In this document: piece after piece, positions 1 through 5,847 of the stretch
How positions within the stretch are numbered: position 1 is the stretch's first letter
Layout of the letters: the number at the start of each line of letters is the position of its first letter
Source: JAVBSX01 sp051660685
Lineage (GTDB): Bacteria; Planctomycetota; Planctomycetia; Pirellulales; Thermoguttaceae
Reading direction: 5' to 3'
Length of the DNA stretch: 8,826 bases
NCBI GenBank assembly: GCA_051660685.1
Contig: JBOFQB010000074.1
Span: 1 to 8,826, forward strand
Position numbers and translations under genes: made by a program
Notes under the pieces: generated by a model
The model's database searches: none
Told to the model about the DNA's origin: nothing
The model's input: only the letters and a program-made list of their open reading frames with translations

Positions 1-133
1 TAACGCAAAGATCAAGGTATTCAAGATCATGTCGCATCCGTATCGTAACCGCCGTCCAACACACCTGTTACGCACGAAATTGGTCTGTGCCATCCTCAAC
101 GCCGAAAGACCATGATAGGTTATGCAACATGTC
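1..133 (+). mobile_element. 3' end of an IS5-like insertion sequence (left part outside window)
   Basis: The first 115 bases encode the C-terminus of a DDE transposase (separate entry). About 18 bases after its stop, the segment GGTTATGCAACATGTC (118-133) has the look of an IS terminal repeat, and it is followed by TA, a common target for IS5-type elements. Immediately beyond it the reading frame of a bacterial PH-like protein picks up in mid-domain. The exact border is inferred: the matching left repeat (expected to begin GACATGTTGCATAACC) and the target duplication lie outside the window. Confidence 0.5.
2..115 (+). CDS. IS5-like transposase, C-terminal end (partial)
   Basis: Frame 2 is open from the window edge and gives 37 residues ending at TGA (113-115). 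It contains KIKVFKIMSHPYRNRR followed by LLRTKLVCAILNAE. This matches the pattern at the end of many IS5-family/DDE_Tnp transposases, where a K-x-F-[KR]-I-x-S-x-x-[YF]-R-N-R-[RK] block after the last catalytic Glu is followed by a hydrophobic LIxxIxNxE helix. The catalytic DDE residues lie upstream, outside the window, so whether the enzyme is intact cannot be judged. The stop codon overlaps the ATG at 112 that opens the next reading frame, so that ATG probably belongs to the IS and not to the neighbouring gene. Confidence 0.65.
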   Translation, partial: NAKIKVFKIMSHPYRNRRPTHLLRTKLVCAILNAERP

Positions 134-462
134 TAATAAGCATTCTGTTCCCCGGCTTTTTTATTGAAGTGAACAATGAAAAACTGGTTGTACGAATGGG
201 ATTAGTGAAACTCAACGTGTTCTCAATGCCCCTGAAAGACATTCAATCTGCCGAGATAGTAACATTTAGACCTTTGAGGGACTTTGGAGGATGGGGGATA
301 CGATACGGCAAGGATAACGCTTGGGCATACTTTATGAGCGGCACTCAAGGTGTTAAGATTGTGACAACCAAGAACAGAAAATATATCATTGGTTCCGATA
401 CTCCTGATTTGCTCAACAAGGTTATCCAAGCGAAATGTCATTTTGACCAAACGAACGATTGA
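112..462 (+). pseudogene. C-terminal remnant of a bacterial PH-like membrane protein (DUF6141-like), IS-truncated
   Basis: The frame gives 116 residues. From about residue 12 it reads as the second half of a small bacterial PH-like protein: a hydrophobic stretch (LISILFPGFF), beta strands with LVVRMGLVKLNVFSMPLKDI, the block RPLRDFGGWGIRYG (about residues 54-67), then AYFMSG-x4-VKI and RKYIIGSDTPDLL. From memory, full-length relatives carry two N-terminal membrane helices before this domain and are about 170-190 residues long, so roughly the first 70-80 residues are missing. The missing part is replaced by the end of an insertion sequence, and the ATG at 112 overlaps the transposase stop codon. 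No Shine-Dalgarno site precedes it. I infer a disrupted gene; a short product could still be made from the IS-derived ATG. The family name is from memory. Confidence 0.6.
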
Positions 463-480
463 TCCGAGGACGTTTTTCCA

Positions 481-621
481 GTGAAACATCGACTGTGCGT
501 CAGGAAAGATTTGCGGGCGTTTTTTATTGTCCTCGTATTTGCCGTATTCCTCAATGATGCAGTATTTTTCAATATATTCAACTCCGACCAGTTAACTCGC
601 GAGACGCTGTTATCTTCCTGA
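481..621 (+). CDS. possible small membrane peptide, 46 aa (weak)
   Basis: A GTG-initiated frame of 46 codons begins 18 nt after the stop of the PH-like remnant. GAGG (467-470) lies about 10 nt upstream. The product has a basic N-terminus (VKHRLCVRKDLR), then a hydrophobic run (AFFIVLVFAVFL, about residues 14-25), then a polar tail. That is the layout of a single-pass small membrane protein. I recognise no family, and the frame could equally be decayed sequence next to the disrupted gene. Confidence 0.2.
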   Translation: MKHRLCVRKDLRAFFIVLVFAVFLNDAVFFNIFNSDQLTRETLLSS

Positions 622-666
622 CTTCCAAATTGTCCTTGTGTGTCAGATGCCACAAAAACGTGAACG

Positions 667-691
667 GTGTATGCCAAGTATTGAAAAGCTC
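667..691. repeat. 25-nt imperfect direct repeat, left copy
   Basis: This copy and 1101-1125 are identical at 23 of 25 positions and share the core GTGTATGCCAA-x-TATTGAAA. Similarity continues weakly and without gaps to the left (TCCTTG at 633-638 matches 1067-1072 at the same offset), and stops to the right. The pair brackets the inverted hairpin composite at 732-1023. Confidence 0.6.
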
Positions 692-731
692 ATCTCGGTC
701 CTTTTTGAAGAGTTAAGGTGTTCTTCTTTTG

Positions 732-877
732 TAGCCGCATAGCGGCGACCCTATTGTAGCCCGGGGTGAAGGGAGCCTAAGCGACCGCAACCCCGGGTTA
801 TGCGGTTCCTCCCTACAAAACAAGCTCCGTCGGAGCGACACAAATGTTTAGCCGCGATACAACGTATCGCGCGTTTA
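732..877 (+). repeat. composite hairpin repeat, copy 1 (modules A-B-C-D)
   Basis: Four short hairpins follow one another. Module A: GCCGC (734-738), loop ATA, GCGGC (742-746), then GAC. Module B: CCCGGGGT (760-767) paired with ACCCCGGG (790-797), preceded by TTGTAG. Module C: GCTCC (824-828), loop GTC, GGAGC (832-836), then GAC, preceded by ACAAAACAA. Module D: CGCGATAC (853-860), loop AAC, GTATCGCG (864-871), preceded by GTTTAGC. The same four modules in the same order occur on the other strand at 886-1023. Modules A and C are variants of one pattern, GCNNC-3 nt-GNNGC-GAC. The base changes preserve pairing, which points to structure being kept rather than protein. It resembles dispersed REP/MITE-type palindromes. 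Confidence 0.8.
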
Positions 878-885
878 GAACTGCC

Positions 886-1023
886 CAAAACACGCAGAAC
901 GTTGTTCTGCGGCTAAACGACATACTTAGGTCGCAGCTACGCAGCTCTTTTTTTGTGCTGCAATTACCCGGGGTTTCGCTGCGCTACACCCCGGGCTACA
1001 ATAATGTCGCTGCTATGCAGCTA
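886..1023 (-). repeat. composite hairpin repeat, copy 2, inverted
   Basis: On the minus strand this repeats the A-B-C-D order of copy 1. Module A: GCTGC, loop ATA, GCAGC, then GAC (1021 down to 1006). Module B: TTGTAGCCCGGGGTG to ACCCCGGGTAA (1001 down to 964). Module C: GCTGC-GTA-GCTGC-GAC (945 down to 930), with one central mismatch. Module D: CGCAGAAC-AAC-GTTCTGCG (911 down to 893), preceded by GTTTAGC. Relative to copy 1, stems A and D differ on both arms in compensating fashion while loops ATA and AAC are unchanged. The two copies face each other across about 8 nt, so the whole 732-1023 region could fold as one large cruciform or as a row of small hairpins. Confidence 0.8.
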
Positions 1024-1100
1024 AGAAATGACAATAATGACCCTGCTCAGCTGTTAAGAGATGCAATCCTTGAATTTTTAGTTTCAAAAATGGGTGAAAT

Positions 1101-1125
1101 GTGTATGCCAATTATTGAAATGCTC
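1101..1125. repeat. 25-nt imperfect direct repeat, right copy
   Basis: Right partner of 667-691 (23 of 25 identical). It lies about 80 nt beyond the outer edge of the inverted hairpin composite. Both copies can be read in frame as a CMP-x-IE-x-L peptide, but the flanking frames do not agree, so I treat it as a DNA repeat. Confidence 0.6.
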
Positions 1126-1147
1126 TAAACGACACAAGGATTTGGCG

Positions 1148-1176
1148 TTGACGGGTTGGGGCGGATGTTGTACGCT
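1148..1176 (+). promoter_or_regulatory. candidate promoter for the 1125-aa secreted protein
   Basis: TTGACG (1148-1153) is a near-consensus -35 hexamer. After exactly 17 nt comes TACGCT (1171-1176), a poor -10 with T-A and the final T kept. It lies about 60 nt before the ATG at 1238, with no other gene between. The weak -10 keeps confidence low. Confidence 0.3.
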
Positions 1177-1237
1177 GCGCGATTAGGGGCGGAAATGTGA
1201 GATTGCGTCGATTTGGCAGAAACCGGAATCCAATCCG

Positions 1238-4200
1238 ATGATGAAAAAACCGATCATAATAAAACCCCTATCTTATCTGTTTTTCCTCTTCTTTCTTTTT
1301 TTCCCGACAGAAAGAGGGCTGAAACCTGTTTTTGGGCAGAATCCGACCTTTGGACGGAGTACAAATGGGGGAGCAACGCCCGATTTGGGTCGGGGGTTTG
1401 CCGGACAGTTTCAACCTCATGTCGAAATGCGGGCAGATGCCCGGCTCAATGACGTTTGTTTTGTCGGTCCCGCTTTAGGTTGGGCAATTGGCGATCATGG
1501 GGCGATTTGGGTAACACAGGATGGAGGGCAAACCTGGAATGTTCAGGAAAGTTCCGTCGATTGTTCGCTCAATTCCGTTGACTTTACAGATGAAAATAAT
1601 GGAATCATTGTCGGGGGAAGGTCGCAGTCACACACGAACGGAAGTGTCGGCGTCATTTTGCGCACACAAGATGGAGGAAGAAACTGGGTTCGATTGGATG
1701 TCCCAACATTGCCCCTCTTAACCCGAGTTCAATGGTTGGATCGCCAAACCGCTTATGCAGCCGGTTACTCCACTCCGTTGTATCCAACCGGATTGTTTAA
1801 GACGATTGACGGAGGAACCTCTTGGAATCCCGTTGCCGGTCGGTCCACAAACGGTTGGAGTGAGTTCAAATTGACCGTTCCTGAACCGGGAACCGGCTTT
1901 GTCAACGGTTTTGGAATCGGTCAAGACGGTTTATTGCAAGGGATTCGCGGTCAATCAGGGAATGTTTATCAAAGTGCCGTTTCAACCGGAATTCGTAAAG
2001 CACGATCTTTGGACTCCTTTGCGACAGGAAATCCCGAGATTCCGCAATCTTGGTTGGTTGGAGAGGGCGGACTGGTTCTCTGGAATAATGGTCAAAGTGA
2101 ACATTGGCAGACTCTTTCACGGGATTTATTGCCCCATTCGGCTCGACTGTTCGATTTGAACACGGTTTTTGCTCGCGGAAATAATGTTTGGATTGCCGGA
2201 TCGCCCGGGACCTTGATTTTCCGATCTGAAGATGCTGGTCGGACTTGGAATCCGGTCAAAACCGGTCTAACGACGCCGATTCGGAAAATTCGTTTTGTCA
2301 GTCCCCAAGTCGGTTTTGCAGTTGGAGATTTGGGAACCATTTTGAAGACTCAGGATGGAGGGGCAAGTTGGACGATTCAACGTCGGGGAGGATCGCGGGT
2401 TGCCATTTTAGGCGTTTTTCCTCGCGGAAAAGATATACCCTTTGAATTGTTCGTCCAGATTTGTGCTGAATTAGGTTATTTGGGAGCGGTTGAAATACCC
2501 CTTCAATCGGCTGAAGACACGCCAAATGGAGAAGAAGTCGGTTTGTCCGAACGATTACATGAAGCCGTTGTTCGTTGTGGTGTGAGCGGGCTGACCGAGA
2601 GTTGGGGATTGAATCTGGATCGAACGGAACTAAATATGCCGGTCGAAAGAATTGTCGAACGGTTACAGAGAGAGAATGACGGACTTGGTTTGACCCGATT
2701 CCGGCAGAATCTGGTCAAAATGATCCGAATTTGGCGACCGAATGTTTTGGTGTCGTTTGAACCGGGAGAAACCGACTCGCATGTTCGGCGTTTTTTGGTC
2801 AGCGAATTGCAGGAAGCGGTTCGAGCAGCCGGAAATCCTCAAGTCTTTGCCGAACAGTTTCAAGAATTGGGTTTGGAACCCTGGACGGTTGACAAGTTTT
2901 ATCTGACATTGGAATCGGGCAAGGTTGGGGAAATCAACATTCCGACGAATGAGTTGGCGATTCGGATTGGTCAACCGGTTGACGAACTGGCCTTTTACGC
3001 AAGAGGGTTGATTGGGGCTGACCGACCGAATCGAAGTTCTTCGCTTGCTCTTCGTCCGGTCTTGAATCAACCGATTTCATCATCTGGGGGAAACCGGAAT
3101 GATTTAATGAGCGGACTGACTTTAACGCCCGGAGATGGAGCCCGTCGTCTTTTGTTGGGGAGTGCAGCCGATTATGTCGATCAATTGCGACAACAGGTGA
3201 TACAGCGGAATAATGTTCTTGGCATGTTGGACCAAATCATGACGGAGAAGACTGAAACGGGGGAGTTGCGGTCGAATGTCAATTTTTCAAGTCGTTCCCG
3301 GGAACTGATTCGTCATTTGAATGCGGATACTGCCGCGCAAATTCTCTGGGAAATGGGGAGAAAATATCGGAATAATGGTGATTGGGAATCGGCAGAAGAG
3401 GCGTATATGACGTTGACGGAGTTGTATCCGCGACATCCTCTGTCGGTTGACGGTTTTACTTGGTTGATTCAGTTTTATGCGGGGGAAGAAACACGCGGAC
3501 GTGTTTTGCGAAAGAACCAACTGTCCTCGTCGGGAGAATATGGAACGGCGACGTATTCGATCAGTCAAACGGACTTGGAAACGGGGAAGTTCAAAACTTG
3601 GGAAAGTCGTTCGAGTGCAGACGGTCGGTATTTGACGGACGAGCAGAAGATGCGAATGAGTCGCCGTGATCGGGTTGGTCAATATGTTGAACTTCTGAAC
3701 CAGTATTGGCCCGATTCGTTCAATGAACCGAGAATCCGTTTTGCTCTTGCTGCTTTACAACGGGAACAAGGTTCGTTGGAAGAGGCGAAATCGTTCTATC
3801 TGTCACAAAGTTTGTCGGTCAAAGACGGAAAGAATTCAAGAAGCGCAGTCCGTTCAAGCCGGGAATTATGGGCAAGACGGGCTGGAGCCGAATACTGGTT
3901 GTTGCAGCCGGATAAAATGCAATTGGCCCTTGAAGATCGTAACTGCCCGCTCCCAATGATGTCGGTCACTTCGATCAATCAACCTCCTTATCTGGACGGT
4001 CAGTTTGATGACGCTAAAGATCGTGGTATCTGGTTTTCCGCCCCGTTATTTTCATTGACTTCCTTGCCGACTTCCTTGCAAACTCCTATGCAAGAGAGAT
4101 CAAACAATGCGAGCGGGCCGAGAGAGGGAATGAACGGGGCGACGCAATCCCTTCCCCTTGGTACTCAAATCATGTTGCTCTATGATCGTCAATGTCTTTA

Positions 4201-4615
4201 TCTTGCATTACGGTGTCGCAAATCGCCTCAATTTTCTTATGAACCGGTTGATGATGCTCCTCGACCTCGTGATCCTGATTTAAGCAAGCAGGATCGGATT
4301 GAGATTCTGATTGATGTGGACCGGAATTTTGGGACGTATTACAAATTGACGATTGACAACCGGGGTTGGGTTGGGGATGAATGTTGGGGAGATACCAGTT
4401 GGAATCCTGCTTGGTTTGTTGCCCGGGAAGAAGATGCCAATTACTGGATGATTGAAGCGGCAATACCGTTTGAATCGTTGACCGAACGGACACCGAAATC
4501 GGGAGACGTTTGGGGTTGGGGGGTTCGTCGGATTCTGCCCGGCGTTGGTATTGAATGTTGGAACGCCGAAAATTCCGAGGATTTAACAGAAGGATTGGGG
4601 TATCTGCTTTTTTAA
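1238..4615 (+). CDS. large secreted multidomain protein: Ycf48/BNR propeller, PIG-L-like, TPR-like, CBM9-like
   Basis: This is a 1125-residue protein, probably exported. Residues 1-34 form a signal peptide: basic MMKKPIIIK, hydrophobic LSYLFFLFFLFF, then a polar stretch ending near VFGQ. Residues 65-380 are a beta-propeller of the Ycf48/BNR type, with Asp-box motifs TQDGGQTW (93-100), TQDGGRNW (143-150), TIDGGTSW (189-196), SEDAGRTW (330-337) and TQDGGASW (371-378). Residues 387-560 have the outline of a PIG-L/LmbE deacetylase (RVAILG..., LSERLHEAVVRCGVSG, IRIWRPNVLVSFEPG). However, the metal-binding HPDD motif is replaced by FPRGKD, so it is probably not catalytic. Residues 695-860 contain TPR-like helices (RNNGDWESAEEAYMTLTELY, 711-730; EQGSLEEAKSFY, 843-854). 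Residues 907-1115 resemble a CBM9-like carbohydrate-binding domain (PPYLDGQFDDA; DRIEILIDVDRNFGTYY; MIEAAIPFESL). No good ribosome site precedes 1238; ATG at 1241 is equally possible. The domain reading is firm for the propeller and CBM9-like parts, weaker for PIG-L. The biological role is unknown; binding surface or extracellular glycans is an inference. Confidence 0.85.
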   Translation: MMKKPIIIKPLSYLFFLFFLFFPTERGLKPVFGQNPTFGRSTNGGATPDLGRGFAGQFQPHVEMRADARLNDVCFVGPALGWAIGDHGAIWVTQDGGQTWNVQESSVDCSLNSVDFTDENNGIIVGGRSQSHTNGSVGVILRTQDGGRNWVRLDVPTLPLLTRVQWLDRQTAYAAGYSTPLYPTGLFKTIDGGTSWNPVAGRSTNGWSEFKLTVPEPGTGFVNGFGIGQDGLLQGIRGQSGNVYQSAVSTGIRKARSLDSFATGNPEIPQSWLVGEGGLVLWNNGQSEHWQTLSRDLLPHSARLFDLNTVFARGNNVWIAGSPGTLIFRSEDAGRTWNPVKTGLTTPIRKIRFVSPQVGFAVGDLGTILKTQDGGASWTIQRRGGSRVAILGVFPRGKDIPFELFVQICAELGYLGAVEIPLQSAEDTPNGEEVGLSERLHEAVVRCGVSGLTESWGLNLDRTELNMPVERIVERLQRENDGLGLTRFRQNLVKMIRIWRPNVLVSFEPGETDSHVRRFLVSELQEAVRAAGNPQVFAEQFQELGLEPWTVDKFYLTLESGKVGEINIPTNELAIRIGQPVDELAFYARGLIGADRPNRSSSLALRPVLNQPISSSGGNRNDLMSGLTLTPGDGARRLLLGSAADYVDQLRQQVIQRNNVLGMLDQIMTEKTETGELRSNVNFSSRSRELIRHLNADTAAQILWEMGRKYRNNGDWESAEEAYMTLTELYPRHPLSVDGFTWLIQFYAGEETRGRVLRKNQLSSSGEYGTATYSISQTDLETGKFKTWESRSSADGRYLTDEQKMRMSRRDRVGQYVELLNQYWPDSFNEPRIRFALAALQREQGSLEEAKSFYLSQSLSVKDGKNSRSAVRSSRELWARRAGAEYWLLQPDKMQLALEDRNCPLPMMSVTSINQPPYLDGQFDDAKDRGIWFSAPLFSLTSLPTSLQTPMQERSNNASGPREGMNGATQSLPLGTQIMLLYDRQCLYLALRCRKSPQFSYEPVDDAPRPRDPDLSKQDRIEILIDVDRNFGTYYKLTIDNRGWVGDECWGDTSWNPAWFVAREEDANYWMIEAAIPFESLTERTPKSGDVWGWGVRRILPGVGIECWNAENSEDLTEGLGYLLF

Positions 4616-4652
4616 GAAGGTAGGAGGTAGGGATTAGTATACATGTCACAAA

Positions 4653-4665
4653 GTACACGCTGTAC
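4653..4665. other. small perfect hairpin between convergent genes
   Basis: GTACA-CGC-TGTAC is a perfect 5-bp stem with a 3-nt loop. It lies between the stop of the large plus-strand gene (4615) and the stop of the convergent minus-strand gene (4677). It could contribute to bidirectional transcription termination by position, but there is no T-run on either side and the stem is short, so I do not call a terminator. Confidence 0.25.
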
Positions 4666-4676
4666 CGTGAACATCG

Positions 4677-5297
4677 TTATCTGAATAATGCCAAACTCAA
4701 CGTAACTGCGGCGATTATTACTCCTGCCAACATAATCACGGAGTCTCTCGCTTTTTTTAGATCGGCACGCAACACCTTGTTTAACTCCTCCCGCGACCTA
4801 TTCCAACGTGCAGAAATCTCTACCAAGCCTGTCTTCCATCCAATGAGCTGCTCGTTCGTGAGTTCATAACGACTCGCGCGAGAAAGCTCACATTTGACAT
4901 TCTCGAGATTGCTGCAATCGTCCATATAAGTGGTCACTATTGTCGAAACGACTGTGTTTCGGTAATCACTCTGGAACTGCCTACATTCACCCATTAAAAA
5001 CTGAATAATTGCATCGTTGGTATCATATATTGAACGTCTACAATGATTTATTGCCTTTTCTATCTGTTGCTTAAATTTTTCATTACCTGAGTCACTCTTA
5101 CCTGAGATTTGCAATTTTTGTGATTGGACAAAATGAAACCCGGCATACCGCAACTGGTCAACAGAAGGAAAAATCAATCCTTGTATCGTTTCGTTCTCAT
5201 CCGAAACAAGGACATTCTTTAGAAAATTCTCGGCTTCCTTGATTTGTTGCTCTGCCGCTTCGAATTCTTCTATGTATTCCCGCAGTTTGTCGTCCAT
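4677..5297 (-). CDS. helical tail-anchored membrane protein, unknown function
   Basis: This is a 206-residue protein of no family I can name with confidence. It is almost entirely helical and charged. Residues 1-30 look like a coiled coil (REYIEEFEAAEQQIKEAENF). Residues 48-95 include LRYAGFHF and AINHCRRSIYDT, which look like a conserved helical core. Residues 165-185 are a second charged helix (REELNKVLRADLKKARD). Residues 187-205 are one hydrophobic segment (VIMLAGVIIAAVTLSLALF) ending one residue before the C-terminus, so the protein should be tail-anchored with its bulk in the cytoplasm. The ATG at 5297 lies 12 nt after the stop of the small gene upstream and has only a weak ribosome site, which suggests translational coupling. 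Base composition looks more AT-rich than in the flanking genes, consistent with acquired DNA. A helical adaptor or sensor tied to the membrane is a guess from architecture only. Confidence 0.75.
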   Translation of the reverse strand: MDDKLREYIEEFEAAEQQIKEAENFLKNVLVSDENETIQGLIFPSVDQLRYAGFHFVQSQKLQISGKSDSGNEKFKQQIEKAINHCRRSIYDTNDAIIQFLMGECRQFQSDYRNTVVSTIVTTYMDDCSNLENVKCELSRASRYELTNEQLIGWKTGLVEISARWNRSREELNKVLRADLKKARDSVIMLAGVIIAAVTLSLALFR

Positions 5298-5309
5298 TTC
5301 AAAGAGAAC

Positions 5310-5528
5310 CTATTTGCTTTTCGTGAAGTCGTGCTTGTTGTTTTTCTCCCGTAATCGCTCAATATCGGCAGAAGTTACAAACTCCCCTCTTTGAAGCGAC
5401 ATGTTACCTTGAGCAAGATTACTGACAATGCGCCTTACCAGACGCTTTCGGTTTTGCAAACGCTTAGCGTCGCTGACGAGAACAGGCATGTGTGACATTT
5501 TTAAGTAAGATAGGAAACGAGAAAACAC
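5310..5528 (-). CDS. small basic protein, unknown, first gene of the cassette
   Basis: This is a 72-residue protein if it starts at GTG 5528. A perfect AGGAGG (5541-5536) sits only 1 nt before ATG 5534 but 7 nt before GTG 5528. The GTG is therefore the better-spaced start; ATG 5534 would add two residues. The product is strongly basic in its middle (DAKRLQNRKRLVRRIVSNLA, about residues 20-39 counted from the GTG), followed by GNMSLQRGEFVTSADIERLR and a polar tail. There is no signal peptide or membrane helix. The basic helical stretch could bind nucleic acid or an acidic partner such as the next gene's product; this is inference. It is co-oriented with the tail-anchored gene 12 nt downstream, and the two probably form an operon. 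I recognise no family. Confidence 0.6.
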   Translation of the reverse strand: MFSRFLSYLKMSHMPVLVSDAKRLQNRKRLVRRIVSNLAQGNMSLQRGEFVTSADIERLREKNNKHDFTKSK

Positions 5529-5535
5529 GGTCATT

Positions 5536-5541
5536 CCTCCT
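5536..5541 (-). promoter_or_regulatory. consensus Shine-Dalgarno that decides the start of the small basic gene
   Basis: AGGAGG on the minus strand is the best ribosome site in the window, where most genes have weak ones. Its spacing is 1 nt to ATG 5534 and 7 nt to GTG 5528, which favours the GTG. A strong site here fits an acquired cassette with its own translation signals. Confidence 0.6.
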
Positions 5542-5593
5542 AGATTTTTCTGATAAAAAATTCTTTGTTTTCAATTCTCAATAAAAAACATAT

Positions 5594-5626
5594 CACTCAA
5601 ACTGTAAAACAAAATGACACTCAAAC
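5594..5626. repeat. 9-bp direct repeat pair upstream of the cassette
   Basis: CACTCAAAC occurs at 5594-5602 and again at 5618-5626, a 24-bp period, 60-100 nt upstream of the small basic gene. On the coding strand this reads GTTTGAGTG twice. Spacing of just over two helical turns would suit a dimeric regulator or two operator half-sites. Chance is possible in AT-rich DNA. Confidence 0.3.
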
Positions 5627-5847
5627 ATGCACTACCCGAACAAAATAAAGAGTTTTCGTCAAGAAAGTGACCCTTTGTAAACATTATCGACCATTTCGCC
5701 GCATATTATTATTTTGAAAAAACAAACACTGCAACTCCGTATTTTACTATTTTATTTATCAGGAACAATGCCTCTTTTGACAAAATTATTTTGACTATTT
5801 TGAAAATTTTGTAAAAAGCCGGTTTTTGGGGTTGTTTCTTTTCACGT

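Larger units (their letters stand above)
5535..5847. other. AT-rich spacer upstream of the two-gene cassette
   Basis: There is no gene on either strand. The spacer separates the stop of the SDR gene (5848) from the start of the small basic gene, and should hold the cassette promoter, reading leftward. The best minus-strand candidate is TTGCAG (5734-5729), 18 nt, AATAAT (5710-5705), but it would leave a long leader and is weak. The segment 5781-5793 is a perfect palindrome, CAAAATTATTTTG. AAAAAGCCGGTTTTT (5814-5828) could form an AT-stem hairpin just past the SDR stop. Neither is a convincing terminator. Confidence 0.4.

Noticed and set aside
438..677. Minus-strand open frame of 79 codons
   Set aside because: It overlaps the PH-like remnant on the opposite strand, lacks a ribosome site and has a low-complexity polar product.
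647..742. Plus-strand frame MPQKRERCMP... of 31 codons
   Set aside because: It consists of the 25-nt repeat plus the start of hairpin module A. No ribosome site was seen and no homology was recognised.
732..1023. CRISPR array
   Set aside because: The repeats are inverted composites of different hairpins, without regular spacers or identical direct repeats.
844..1128. Plus-strand open frame of 94 codons
   Set aside because: It runs straight through hairpin modules D, C, B and A and the direct repeat. Its protein has no family features and the frame is explained by the repeats.
2663..3070. Minus-strand open frame of 135 codons (also 3287-3682 and 4170-4658)
   Set aside because: These are antisense shadows inside or over the large secreted-protein gene, rich in Arg, Ser and Gln, with no domains.
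5781..5828. Rho-independent terminator after the SDR gene
   Set aside because: The palindromes are AT-only or have a GC-poor stem, and the order of stem and T-run is not that of a convincing terminator on the minus strand.
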